Assembly: GCF_030159895.1 (NCBI RefSeq) | Contig: NZ_BSNI01000002.1 | Location: 622,039 to 686,038, forward strand | Source of the DNA: Maritalea porphyrae | GTDB lineage: Bacteria; Pseudomonadota; Alphaproteobacteria; Rhizobiales; Devosiaceae | Length of the DNA: 64,000 nucleotides | Direction of reading: 5' to 3' | Shown here: piece after piece, positions 1-8,649 of the stretch | How positions within the stretch are numbered: the first letter of the stretch is position 1 | Layout: every line of letters starts with the position of its first letter | Program-made: the position numbers and the translations under genes | The notes under the pieces: generated by a model | Seen by the model: the letters and a program-made list of their open reading frames with translations, nothing else | The model's database searches: none | Told to the model about the DNA's origin: nothing

Positions 1-382
1 GCGCTTTCAACTCTAAGTTTTCCGACCGGTTGGCCCACTTTATTACTTTTGCTGCTTCACCATATGCATCATCTGTTAGGCCAACCTGAAGCAATACGCG
101 AGCATGGATAAGCTGCGCATAAGCCAGAAGCTCGTCGTTTTGAAATTGGGAAAACAACGCGAGCGCTTCATGGATAGCATCCAATGCCAGCTTGGGTTTG
201 TGCAGCCAGCGATAGGAACGGGAAACCTCAATGCCGCAACGCGCAATCAACTCCACCTCTCCAAGATCCTTGGAAAGTTGCAATGCTTCAAGATCGCTGC
301 GCAGTGCCATTTGCGGCTCACCGTCCATATAGTATTGGAAAGCGCGATCTAGTTTTTCTTCAATTTCAACTCGTGTGGTCAT
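1..382 (-). CDS. Partial TPR-like helical-repeat protein, 3' end beyond the window
   Basis: On the minus strand an open frame runs from an ATG at 380-382 to the left edge without a stop, giving about 127 residues beginning MTTRVEIEEKLDRAFQYYMD. An in-frame TAG about ten codons upstream supports this start. The residues form amphipathic helix pairs of roughly 35-40 residues with alanine/leucine spacing (for example ALDAIHEALALFSQF and LLAYAQLIHARVLLQVG), as in TPR-like solenoids. Such N-terminal repeats often precede a signalling or output domain, but that part lies outside the window, so no function can be given. It is divergent from the lipoprotein gene at 570, with about 190 bases between them. 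Confidence 0.55.
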   Translation of the reverse strand, partial: MTTRVEIEEKLDRAFQYYMDGEPQMALRSDLEALQLSKDLGEVELIARCGIEVSRSYRWLHKPKLALDAIHEALALFSQFQNDELLAYAQLIHARVLLQVGLTDDAYGEAAKVIKWANRSENLELKA

Positions 383-569
383 TCGGCGATAATGCCCATC
401 ATGTCGGTACTATCGCGAGAGTTTACCCCAACTTAGTTAACCGTATGTCGCCAAGTATTGGCACGCAAATATCAAAGTCGTGCAAAGCAATTTCTATCGT
501 GCTGAACTTTGTTTGAGATCAATTCTGAGCGCCTTTTGTTTTGCTAGTTTTGTCTAGTTGGTGAGATAG

Positions 570-1724
570 ATGGAACATGGCGTGCAGTTAGTTGTTAGAT
601 GTAAAGTACTAGTATTATTAGTTTTATTGTCGTTGTCCGTTACAGGATGCGGCCCGACGCGCACCTTGTATAGCTTTCAAATGAGCGAAAACGGGCGCGT
701 TCCCCAAATTGAAGACGTTCGGGTTTGGGCTGATGACCAAGAAGCTATCTTTAAAGCTTTGCGCACTTCGCCTATTACCAAGCGATCTAAGTCGTTCAAC
801 GTACTCGCCTTGTCAGGTGGAGGCAGCGAGGGAGCTTTTGGAGCCGGGTTTCTCACTGGCTGGAGCAAAAATGGCGGCAGACCGCAGTTTGATATTGTAA
901 CGGGAACGAGCGTAGGCGCACTTATCGCTCCATTTGCCTTTTTGGGCAAAGATTATGATCCGTATTTGGAACGAATGTTCACCAAGGAGCAGACGAACAA
1001 ATTGATCCGCATTGCCGGCCTCGACGCTCTTTTTGGGTCGGCCGTGTTTTCCAACAGGCCACTCGCAAAAATGGTGGATCGGTATATTGACGACGACCTA
1101 CTTGCTCAAATTGCAACAGAGCACAACAAGGGTCGACTTTTGCTGGTGTTGACCACCAATATTGATACTCAGCGAACCGCGATTTGGAATATGGGTGCGA
1201 TTGCCGCGAGTGATCACAAGGACAAAAAAGCGCTGTTCCACCAGGTGCTTCTGGCGTCGGTTAGTGTGCCGGGTCTCTTGCCGCCACAGCTCATCGAAGT
1301 GCAGTCTGGTAATACAAAATTCAAAGAAATGCATGTCGATGGTGGTGTTTCCGGAAATGCTATGCTGATCCCAGAGGCAATGCTTGCTTCGTCGGTTTCG
1401 CCCAAACTAAGGACTAAACCAAGACTATATTTGCTGATGAACGGCAAGATCGATCGAGAATTTCGCTTAGTGGCACCCTCAAAGATAGAGATATTGGAAC
1501 GCTCGTTCGGCACGGCGATTAAAATTAGTACGCGCAACACCATACGTTCAAGCGCCCAATTTGCGCGCGCCAATGGGTGGCAAATTCTTGTTGCAGCCCT
1601 CGATGCTAACTACCCCGTGCCAAAGCAAGAAGGTGGACTTAAGCAAGAAGTCTTGCGTCCTTTGTTTGCAGAGGGCGTGCAAAATGGCCAAGGCGGTAGG
1701 GGGTGGAAAGAGCTCGATTTTTGA
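570..1724 (+). CDS. Patatin-like phospholipase, predicted lipoprotein
   Basis: A 384-residue protein of the patatin-like phospholipase family, expected to hydrolyse acyl esters of lipids with a Ser-Asp dyad. The N-terminus is a lipoprotein signal: hydrophobic residues about 12-24 end in SVTGC, placing the lipidated cysteine at residue 27. The oxyanion-hole glycine loop SGGGSEGAFG lies near residues 82-91, the nucleophile elbow GTSVG at 112-116 (Ser114), and the DGG motif with the catalytic Asp at 257-259. All hallmarks are intact. Its lipid anchor suggests work in the periplasm or outer membrane rather than secretion. It stands alone, 136 bases before the pilus genes, and nothing ties it to them except direction. 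The substrate cannot be told from sequence. Confidence 0.88.
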   Translation: MEHGVQLVVRCKVLVLLVLLSLSVTGCGPTRTLYSFQMSENGRVPQIEDVRVWADDQEAIFKALRTSPITKRSKSFNVLALSGGGSEGAFGAGFLTGWSKNGGRPQFDIVTGTSVGALIAPFAFLGKDYDPYLERMFTKEQTNKLIRIAGLDALFGSAVFSNRPLAKMVDRYIDDDLLAQIATEHNKGRLLLVLTTNIDTQRTAIWNMGAIAASDHKDKKALFHQVLLASVSVPGLLPPQLIEVQSGNTKFKEMHVDGGVSGNAMLIPEAMLASSVSPKLRTKPRLYLLMNGKIDREFRLVAPSKIEILERSFGTAIKISTRNTIRSSAQFARANGWQILVAALDANYPVPKQEGGLKQEVLRPLFAEGVQNGQGGRGWKELDF

Positions 1725-1860
1725 ACGTGAAAGAGCGCCCAATTTGGTTAACTAAATGGCAACGACTTCATTTCCCTTTTAATCGTTTTTAGAACCAACC
1801 AGTGATTTCTCTATCGTAGACTGTTTCGATCGAGGAATTTGCTGGATCACCTATGCGTGG

Positions 1861-3069
1861 TTGGCGAAAAAAGTGGAAGAGGGTCAATTGCACCGCCGCA
1901 TTGTAACGCCACCTATAAAGATGGATGAGGACTTTGTACCTGAAACCGTCGAGGCTGACGGATCAGCACCTGATCTTGTTCCTGAAGTTGAAGTGCATCC
2001 CGAACCGGACAAATCACCACTTGAAGTTGTGAAGCCAGAGTTGGACGAGGGCTCGCCAACTGGGAAAGAACGTCGCAGCGGCGATCGTCGCAAAGCGCAG
2101 GATCCGAATTACACTGGACCCGAGCGTCGCAAGGGTGATCGGCGCTCAATGGATCGGCTACGGAATGATTTGCATTGGCAATTGGCACCAGAAGTCGAGA
2201 ACAAAATCTTGCGCGGCATGGGGTTCAAAGGCAGTGCAAGGTCGAAATTCAAACCAGCAAGATTGGTGTTGTTGGCAATTGCGCTATTTGCCGGCGGGCT
2301 CGCCGCATTCTTGGTGACGCAGCGCGCGCCCCAGCCTGTCGCCGAACAGCCTATGATCGAAGAAGCCGCTCCTGTCGTTGAAATCTTGCCGCAAATCTTG
2401 GTGGCGAAGCAAACGATTAGCACCGGCCAACGCATAAGCGCTGATCAAGTGCAATGGCAGGACTGGCCGACAGATCTTATGCGCGATGACTTTATAACTA
2501 TTGAAAACAGTCCTGAAGCAATCGCGGAGCTAGACGGCACGCTGACGCGCTTTGAATTTTTTGAAGGCGAACCAATACGAGAACAAAAACTGGCGCGCGG
2601 CGTCGGTGGATACCTTTCCGCTGTGATCAATCAAGGCATGCGCGGTGTTTCCGTATCTGTCGATGGTCAAGCGGCATCTGGTGGGTTCATTGTACCCAAT
2701 GATCGCGTCGATGTTGTGCTAACGCGCGAAGCGCCGCAGGGTTTGATTTCTGAAACAGTTTTGCGAAATGTGCGTGTACTTGCGATTAATGCGCGGGTTG
2801 GTGAACTCGGTGACACAGGCGTGCAAGCTGGGCGCGAAGAACTACAAGCCGAAATGCTGGATGATAACGTCATTGCAACGTTGGAACTTGACCCGGCGGA
2901 AGCGGAGATCATTGTCGGCGCTACAAGCCTTGGCACATTTGCATTGGTTTTGCGTTCTATGGCTGACTTCAAGCAGAACAAGAGCGCCATGCGCAGTGGG
3001 ATCAATCAGAATATTCGACTAACAAGTCCATTCTGGAATCCACCAAAAGACGGCAGCGCGCTTTATTGA
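1861..3069 (+). CDS. cpaB: Flp/Tad pilus assembly protein CpaB with unusual N-terminal extension
   Basis: A CpaB/RcpC-type protein, the inner-membrane and periplasmic SAF-domain partner of the CpaC secretin in Tad pilus assembly. The SAF core starts near residue 178 (ILVAKQTISTGQRISADQV) and is followed by the usual GMRGVSVSVDG and PNDRVDVVLTRE segments. Most CpaB proteins begin with the membrane helix; here the helix is only at about 134-152, after a long acidic then basic cytoplasmic region holding two copies of ERR[SK]GDRR at 70-77 and 88-95. The start used is a TTG at 1861 with no convincing ribosome site; the first in-frame ATG is at 1921 (MDEDFVPE), so the true N-terminus may be about 20 residues shorter, which still keeps both repeats. 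Confidence 0.85.
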   Translation: MAKKVEEGQLHRRIVTPPIKMDEDFVPETVEADGSAPDLVPEVEVHPEPDKSPLEVVKPELDEGSPTGKERRSGDRRKAQDPNYTGPERRKGDRRSMDRLRNDLHWQLAPEVENKILRGMGFKGSARSKFKPARLVLLAIALFAGGLAAFLVTQRAPQPVAEQPMIEEAAPVVEILPQILVAKQTISTGQRISADQVQWQDWPTDLMRDDFITIENSPEAIAELDGTLTRFEFFEGEPIREQKLARGVGGYLSAVINQGMRGVSVSVDGQAASGGFIVPNDRVDVVLTREAPQGLISETVLRNVRVLAINARVGELGDTGVQAGREELQAEMLDDNVIATLELDPAEAEIIVGATSLGTFALVLRSMADFKQNKSAMRSGINQNIRLTSPFWNPPKDGSALY

Positions 3070-3189
3070 CGATTTGGAAAGTATATTTCTTGAATTGTCT
3101 GCCGCCAATTTGATGTTAAGTCGATATTGACGTTGGATTGCTAGCATTCCTGACAAGAGTAGCAATAGTATCAAATAGAGTAGCGTACA

Positions 3190-4635
3190 TTGTCAGTAGC
3201 AACAAAGAGCCTGATCTGGTGGGATGTTTTGATCTGCAAACAACTATGTTTGTTCGGCCGAAAACTAGCCGTAACTTTCATGTTGTTCGTTTCAACGCTT
3301 TTGGCTTTTGCCGGTACAGCGTCCGCCCAATCCATCAATTATGATCTGAGTACCACTTCCGTGTTACGGATAAATTTGCCGATATCCCAGGCGGTTACGG
3401 TCGTGGTTTCTGATCCGGTTGCTAAGATTGTTAGTGCAGATCCAAAAATCGCAGAAGCTCAACCGATCACCGACAAATCTTTGTACCTAGTTGCGCGCTC
3501 GTTTGGCACGACAACAGTAAACCTGTTTGCCGAGGACGGAACCCCTGTAGGTTTAGTTGCGGTTGAAATCAGCGCAGATGTTGGTGATATGACCAGATCC
3601 ATTCGCGCCGCAATTCCCAATTCAAAAGTGAAAGTGCACACCATAAACGGTCGGATTCGTGTCTCCGGCACGGTGCCAGATGCATACTCGATGCAAAAAG
3701 TGCTCGAAATTGTCGATCAATATGGCAGCCCCGCAGTGATCAATACAATGACACTAAGTGGCGGTCAGCAAGTCAATCTAGAGGTGCGCATTCTTGAAGC
3801 AGAACGATCTGCAGGCAGAGAGCTTGGTATCAAGTGGGGCGGCAGCGTTGGCGGTGTAACCACGAGCATCGGCAACAATGGCATCGATAGTCCAGCCGCG
3901 TCCGCTACATCTTTCTCCTCCTTTGTCGCTACAGTTTTGTCCGGCGGCGTCGGCACCAATTTGAGTGCAACCATAAATGCACTTGAATCTAAGCGTCTCG
4001 TTCGCACGCTGGCAGAACCCAACTTGACCACCCTTTCAGGGATCAAGGCCAGTTTCCTTGCCGGCGGGCAGGTGCCTATTCGGGTGCGCGATACTGATGG
4101 ATCAACGACACTTGAATATCGTGACTTTGGTGTCCGCCTAGTGTTCACACCTGTTGTGATGGAAGACGACCGGATCCAAATCCATCTTACGCCTGAGGTT
4201 AGCAATATTGGTAGTTTCACAACGGCCGGCGATCCGATTTTCAACACGCGCAATTTAGATGCAACTGTCGAGTTGCGTGATGGACAGAGTTTTTCGGTTG
4301 CAGGACTGCTGCAAAACAACACCAACTTGTCGCAGGATCAACTCCCGTGGATCGGCAATGTGCCGGTACTTGGTTCCTTGTTTAAGTCCTCCGGCTACAA
4401 GAAAAACGACACAGAACTAGTTGTTATCGTGACACCGCGATTGGTGCAGCCGACGGTGCCAGGTCAAGTATTGGCCTCGCCGCTTGAGAATAGCTTGCCC
4501 GCCAATGATTTTGAGTTCTTTGCGCTTGGTAAAATGGAAGTCACACCAAAAATGATAAAGGGTTTCCGCAAAGGTGCTGGCGTTGTCGGTGCTTATGGAT
4601 ACGTCATCGACTTGGGTGAGGAGAGCACAAATTGA
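3190..4635 (+). CDS. cpaC: Tad pilus outer-membrane secretin CpaC
   Basis: The secretin that forms the outer-membrane channel of the Tad/Flp pilus. A signal peptide ends in GTASA before QSINYDLS. The N-terminal pilus domain follows (LRINLPISQAVTVVVSDPV), then a BON-like segment (VKVHTINGRIRVSGTV), and the secretin domain begins at VNLEVRILEAERSAGRELG and includes LAEPNLTTLSGIKASFLAGG and a C-terminal LPWIGNVPVLGSLFKS. The start is uncertain: TTG at 3190 gives an overlong n-region, TTG at 3250 (MFGRKLAVTFMLF) gives a textbook signal peptide, and the first ATG is at 3280. It follows cpaB by 120 bases and overlaps the next gene by four bases. Confidence 0.9.
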   Translation: MSVATKSLIWWDVLICKQLCLFGRKLAVTFMLFVSTLLAFAGTASAQSINYDLSTTSVLRINLPISQAVTVVVSDPVAKIVSADPKIAEAQPITDKSLYLVARSFGTTTVNLFAEDGTPVGLVAVEISADVGDMTRSIRAAIPNSKVKVHTINGRIRVSGTVPDAYSMQKVLEIVDQYGSPAVINTMTLSGGQQVNLEVRILEAERSAGRELGIKWGGSVGGVTTSIGNNGIDSPAASATSFSSFVATVLSGGVGTNLSATINALESKRLVRTLAEPNLTTLSGIKASFLAGGQVPIRVRDTDGSTTLEYRDFGVRLVFTPVVMEDDRIQIHLTPEVSNIGSFTTAGDPIFNTRNLDATVELRDGQSFSVAGLLQNNTNLSQDQLPWIGNVPVLGSLFKSSGYKKNDTELVVIVTPRLVQPTVPGQVLASPLENSLPANDFEFFALGKMEVTPKMIKGFRKGAGVVGAYGYVIDLGEESTN

Positions 4636-4880
4636 CCGATCAAAGATCAAGCATCAAATTGCTCTCTTCTCTATGCGTTCTTATGCTTGCCGCATCGCTT
4701 GGTGGGTGCATGTATGATTATAGTCAGCACACGGATCGCGTTTCACAAAATGCTGGCGAAGCCATCAAAGCCAACATGGCAATGACAACAACCGATCCAT
4801 CTTCATCGTCAATGAACGACACCACGGGACTGGGTGAAAATGGGCGTGTTGTGCCTGAGCCTGAAAGCGCCGAAGAGTAG
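4632..4880 (+). CDS. Small lipoprotein of the pilus locus
   Basis: An 82-residue predicted lipoprotein starting at a TTG that overlaps the cpaC stop by four bases, so it is probably translationally coupled. The signal peptide ends in SLGGC, putting the lipidated cysteine at about residue 26. The mature part has the pattern DRVSQNAGEAIKANMAMTTTDP, which resembles the small lipoproteins commonly found next to cpaC/cpaD in proteobacterial Tad loci (an aspartate, then AG[DE]A, N, and T-x-DP). It is far too short to be a full CpaD. A role as a pilotin or accessory of the CpaC secretin is plausible from position, but is inference. Confidence 0.65.
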   Translation: MTDQRSSIKLLSSLCVLMLAASLGGCMYDYSQHTDRVSQNAGEAIKANMAMTTTDPSSSSMNDTTGLGENGRVVPEPESAEE

Positions 4881-5067
4881 AAGTCGACTGAGGGCCAGAT
4901 CGTTTAGTAGGCTCCACATTTCCACTCTAATCGTTTAAGCCCGTGTTAAGTCTAGTTGCAAGTAGTCTGCGTACATTTACCAAGTCTAATCAGCCCTCTG
5001 CCTAAACTGATCTCAGAAATAGCGAACGAGATAATCGCTCGCTGGGTAGAGCTTCGGGGCAACAAAC

Positions 5068-5595
5068 ATGTTTGTAGATATTCTGAAAAACTTGCGCTTG
5101 CATTTTATGCTGATCTTAGGTCTGGCTTTGATGCTTTCAGGTTGCACGACAGCGGGTTTAACCGGATCGAGCGCCTTTGGCGGTAAACGCCTTGAAGTCG
5201 CTGACATTTCAGACAAAGGCAGCTACACAGCGGCTGGCGCGCTCAGAGAAGCTCAAGGCCATTTCCGAAACAACAATTTTGGCTATTCTGCGGCCTTTTA
5301 TAAGCGAGCAGTTGAGTTGGCACCAAAGGACCCAAAAGGTTATGTCGGTTTAGGCGCATCTTATGACATGTTGGGCCGGTTTGAATTGGCGGATCGTGTA
5401 TACAAAGCAATGCACAAGCTTACCGGTGGCACCGCGCAATACTACAACAATGTTGGCTATTCGCAGATGCTGCGTGGCAATCTAAGTGCGGCTTACACAA
5501 ATTTCAAAAAAGCCCAGGCGCTGGACCCAGATAGCGTTGTTACGGCAAACAATCTTCAGCTTCTAGCGGATGCGGCATCTTCCATAAGCGCTTAG
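5068..5595 (+). CDS. TadD-like TPR lipoprotein
   Basis: A 175-residue lipoprotein with signal peptide and lipobox LSGC (Cys26), followed by tandem TPR units: AQGHFRNNNFGYSAAFYKRAVELAPKD, GYVGLGASYDMLGRFELADRVYKAM, and QYYNNVGYSQMLRGNLSAAYTNFKKAQ, the last ending in ALDPDS. This matches the TadD family, TPR lipoproteins of the Tad pilus machinery thought to help secretin assembly. It lies in the same direction as cpaBC but after a 187-base gap, so it may have its own promoter. No pilin, prepilin peptidase or ATPase gene follows; the next gene is on the other strand and unrelated. Confidence 0.75.
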   Translation: MFVDILKNLRLHFMLILGLALMLSGCTTAGLTGSSAFGGKRLEVADISDKGSYTAAGALREAQGHFRNNNFGYSAAFYKRAVELAPKDPKGYVGLGASYDMLGRFELADRVYKAMHKLTGGTAQYYNNVGYSQMLRGNLSAAYTNFKKAQALDPDSVVTANNLQLLADAASSISA

Positions 5596-5639
5596 AAATT
5601 GGCCGCCACATCGAATATGTGTGCGACCCAATAGATTGT

Positions 5640-6707
5640 TTAACCTATCCACAGCGTGCCGAAATAGATGAACGCGGCGATGAATAATGTTTGTAGGCAA
5701 ACAAGGATAATGGACTGAATTGGGATTTCGCTTAAGCGTTTCAATTCAGTCTTCACGCCAACAGCAGCGATTGCGACGAGCATCGCCCATCGAGAAACAT
5801 TTGCCGCCGCTTCTTGAACCTGCGTCGGTAACCATCCAAGTGAATTTGCAATTACCAGAGCGGCGAAGCCGACAATGAACCCCGGAACAAGTGGGGGTGT
5901 TTTCCCCATGTCGTCGGAACTTAGTTTTAACTGGCTCATCGCCACACCAAGAACCAGCACAATCGGCGCAAGTAATGAAACACGTAACAGCTTAACCGTC
6001 GTTGCCGTTTCGCCGGCCGCATCAGAAATCGAAAATCCAGCCCCAACCACCTGCGCTACATCATGAATGGTTCCACCAAGAAATATCCCAGCTTGATGAT
6101 CGTCAAAACCCAATAGGTTGATTGCGATCGGATAGGCGATCATCGCTAGGGTGCTCAACAAAGTGACACTGAAAACAGTGAAACTGAGATTGCGTTCTGT
6201 GTATTCATTGCGGGGTAAGATGGCAGAAATTGCAAGTGCGGCAGATGCGCCACAGATTGAGACCGCGCCGCCCGTTAGTATCGCAAGACGCCACCCGCGC
6301 CCAAGCAAACGTGCCAGCAAAAAACTTATAGCAATTGTTGCCGTCAACGCAGCGACAATAAGCACAAGAACTTCAAACCCAAGCGCAACGAAAATATCGA
6401 ATGATATACGCGCACCCAGCAATGCAACACCTAAGCGCAGAACGGTTTTGGCGGAAAAGGCAACACCTGCCGTCGCCTTTGATCCTTCATCTGCGAGCGG
6501 ATGAACCGCTAGGCCAAGTAGGAGCGACATTAGCATAGCCGGGGCACCATAATGCTCCGACAAGAACTGTGCAGCTAAAGCGATTAGGCCACACAGCAAA
6601 AGACCAGGTGCAAGTGCACGAAGATTATCCGCACTGATTGTTACAGCGAAGCGGCGGAACGGGTCCAAAAGCATGAATATCGCTTTCATATCGAAGGTGA
6701 GGTGCAA
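5640..6707 (-). CDS. yeiH: YeiH-family (UPF0324) membrane protein, probable sulfite or sulfonate-product exporter
   Basis: A 355-residue polytopic protein of the YeiH/UPF0324 family. Recognisable family stretches are YGAPAMLMSLLLGLAVHPL, LRLGVALLGARIS, GGAVSICGASAALAISA and FLGGTIHDVAQVVGAG. About ten hydrophobic helices can be seen. It is the last gene of a leftward run that starts with the sulfolactate sulfo-lyase genes, and follows comC by seven bases. Members of this family are often annotated as putative sulfate exporters and recur next to sulfonate-degradation genes, where release of sulfite is needed, so a role in sulfite efflux is a reasonable inference. Start choice: ATG at 6707; an in-frame ATG at 6689 is also possible. 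Confidence 0.8.
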   Translation of the reverse strand: MHLTFDMKAIFMLLDPFRRFAVTISADNLRALAPGLLLCGLIALAAQFLSEHYGAPAMLMSLLLGLAVHPLADEGSKATAGVAFSAKTVLRLGVALLGARISFDIFVALGFEVLVLIVAALTATIAISFLLARLLGRGWRLAILTGGAVSICGASAALAISAILPRNEYTERNLSFTVFSVTLLSTLAMIAYPIAINLLGFDDHQAGIFLGGTIHDVAQVVGAGFSISDAAGETATTVKLLRVSLLAPIVLVLGVAMSQLKLSSDDMGKTPPLVPGFIVGFAALVIANSLGWLPTQVQEAAANVSRWAMLVAIAAVGVKTELKRLSEIPIQSIILVCLQTLFIAAFIYFGTLWIG

Positions 6708-6714
6708 AAGACCA

Positions 6715-7713
6715 TCAACTTAACGCTTTGATCTCGTCAAGCAAGTGCGAAGCTATTGATATACCTTTGGTCATCGCTGCATTGCGCGCGGCAAGTTTGT
6801 TTCCGCCGGGCAATCGAGTGCCATCTTGTTGAAGAATTTCACTGATCAGATTTTCGATCCGGTCAAAATAGCTTCGTGAAGTTGCAAGCATTGGGTTTAG
6901 CACAATCAACGTGTGCCCGATGCCGGGTGGCGCGCCTTCGGCATCAAAGAATGAAGTGGCTTCATAAGAATGGTTGGCGCCAACTAGAGTTGCAGAAAGC
7001 ACTTCGACCATTAAGGCAAGAGCTGCGCCTTTTGCATCCCCTGCTGGCACCATTGTACCTTTCAATGCTTCATTAGGATCAGTGGTTGGCTGACCATTTG
7101 CATCTAGAGCCCAACCTTCAGGTATGGATTCGCCCGCTTTGGCAGCGGCCATGACTTTGCCGCGGGCAACTTTGGACAATGACAAATCGACAACAAGCAG
7201 CCCGTTGTTTACACGCGGTGCGGCAAATGCGATCGGGTTTGTCCCAAAAAGCGGTTTGGCACCGCCCCAAGGCGCCATAGCTTTGGGCGAATTTGAGACC
7301 ATAATGGCCAAATAGCCGCGCTCTGCAACGCGTTCCACATGTGCACCAAGTTGCCCGCAATGGTGTGACCGAAAAATGCCAGCAAATGCTATGCCTGTCT
7401 TATCGACCAACTGGCATGTTGCTTCGATCGCAGCATCAATTGCGGGAAAGGCAAATCCATTGCGTGCGTCGACAATCACGCTTGCTTCAAAGGCTTTTTT
7501 TACCGACGGCAATGCATTGCCATCAACCTTGCCTGATTTTGCTTGCGCAGCATATGAAGCAACGCGAGAAAACCCGTGCCCTTTTTGACCATCGATTTCT
7601 GCCCCTACAAGTGCTTTTGCCACAATGGTGGCAATTTGTGGGGCGACATCGTTTTTTTCTAGTGCGCGGCAAATCAAGTTTTGTGCGTCATCTATGGAAA
7701 GAATTTCACCCAT
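6715..7713 (-). CDS. comC: Ldh2-family dehydrogenase, probable (R)-sulfolactate dehydrogenase ComC
   Basis: A 332-residue NAD(P)-dependent dehydrogenase of the malate/L-sulfolactate (Ldh2/LDH2) family. Family signs are GHGFSRV (about 45-51), SHHCGQLGAHVE with the likely catalytic His at 117-118, ISNSPKAMAPWGG and GTNPIAFAAP. The gene starts at an ATG (7711-7713) behind AGTGAGG and overlaps the end of slcC by eight bases; an ATG four codons earlier is less well placed. Between slcC and yeiH, downstream of suyAB, the best role is (R)-sulfolactate dehydrogenase, reducing sulfopyruvate to the isomer cleaved by SuyAB. In family terms malate or ureidoglycolate activity would also fit; context decides. 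Confidence 0.82.
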   Translation of the reverse strand: MGEILSIDDAQNLICRALEKNDVAPQIATIVAKALVGAEIDGQKGHGFSRVASYAAQAKSGKVDGNALPSVKKAFEASVIVDARNGFAFPAIDAAIEATCQLVDKTGIAFAGIFRSHHCGQLGAHVERVAERGYLAIMVSNSPKAMAPWGGAKPLFGTNPIAFAAPRVNNGLLVVDLSLSKVARGKVMAAAKAGESIPEGWALDANGQPTTDPNEALKGTMVPAGDAKGAALALMVEVLSATLVGANHSYEATSFFDAEGAPPGIGHTLIVLNPMLATSRSYFDRIENLISEILQQDGTRLPGGNKLAARNAAMTKGISIASHLLDEIKALS

Positions 7714-8644
7714 GTTTGGCCTCACTTAGTGCAGCCTTCACATTCGCAACGGTAAGTGCGCTGACGCGCTCATTCCCTTCAGCTGTAACGCCTGCAATAT
7801 GTGGTGTGAGGATCAGATTTGGACAATTCGCAAATCGGGCGCCAGCGGCGCGATCTAACGGTTCATGCTCAAACACATCAAGTGCTGCACCAGCAATTTT
7901 GTTGCTTTTGAGCGCGGCAATTAGAGACGGTTCATTGACAATGCCGCCGCGCGCCGTGTTGATCAAAATCGCATTCGATTTCATGATCCGCAATTCGGTC
8001 GCATCTATCATGTTGCGGGTTTTTTCAGTCAATGGAACATGAAGACTAACGATGTCTGAGGTGCGTAACAATTGGTCGATTTCAAGGTTGTCCACGTCTG
8101 TCCATGCGGCATCGCTGGACGGCAAAAACGGATCATATGCCGCCACCCGCATGCCCAGCGACAGCGCGCGCTTTGCTACTTGCTGCGCAATGGTGCCGAA
8201 TCCCAGAAGGCCGAGTTGACGACCAAAGACCTCACCGCCATTACCAAGCTGTGCCCGAGGCCAATGACCTTCAATCATTTCCTCATTTGATGCGAAAGCG
8301 CCGCGCGTGAGTGAAAGAGCAGTGCAAATAACATATTCGGCGACGGAAATGGCATTTGCGCCCGTGGCCGGTAAGACAGCTATGCCCTTTTCTGTGCATG
8401 CAGGCACATCGATATTATCAAGGCCGACTCCCAATCGACCCACAGCCTTTAGCTTTGGCGCAGCAATCAGCAATTCAGCATCCACTTGCGTGCGATTGCG
8501 CACAATTATCGCATCGGCACTGGCCACTTCGCCAAGCAATGCGGTTCGGTCATCCACCAATTTAGGTTGATAATTTATGTTGAAACCGCTCCCAAATTCC
8601 TCAAGAGCGGCTTCATTCATGAACTCGGTCACAAGAACATTCAT
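7706..8644 (-). CDS. slcC: D-2-hydroxyacid dehydrogenase, probable (S)-sulfolactate dehydrogenase SlcC
   Basis: A 312-residue member of the 3-phosphoglycerate dehydrogenase-like D-2-hydroxyacid dehydrogenase family. The NAD-binding turn is LGLLGFGTIAQQVAKRA. Catalytic residues of the family are present: Arg in NTARGGIVNE, Glu in DVFEHEPLD and His in LTPHIAGVT. It starts five bases after suyB and overlaps comC, so it sits inside the sulfolactate operon. A dehydrogenase of this family (SlcC) oxidises (S)-sulfolactate to sulfopyruvate, which ComC then reduces to (R)-sulfolactate; the two together act as a racemase. The pairing with comC and suyAB is the main support for the specific name. Confidence 0.85.
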   Translation of the reverse strand: MNVLVTEFMNEAALEEFGSGFNINYQPKLVDDRTALLGEVASADAIIVRNRTQVDAELLIAAPKLKAVGRLGVGLDNIDVPACTEKGIAVLPATGANAISVAEYVICTALSLTRGAFASNEEMIEGHWPRAQLGNGGEVFGRQLGLLGFGTIAQQVAKRALSLGMRVAAYDPFLPSSDAAWTDVDNLEIDQLLRTSDIVSLHVPLTEKTRNMIDATELRIMKSNAILINTARGGIVNEPSLIAALKSNKIAGAALDVFEHEPLDRAAGARFANCPNLILTPHIAGVTAEGNERVSALTVANVKAALSEAKHG

Positions 8645-8649
8645 TGCGA

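Noticed and set aside
3765-4325. 186-codon frame antisense to cpaC
   Set aside because: Shadow of the secretin domain, with low-complexity Ser/Thr/Arg composition.
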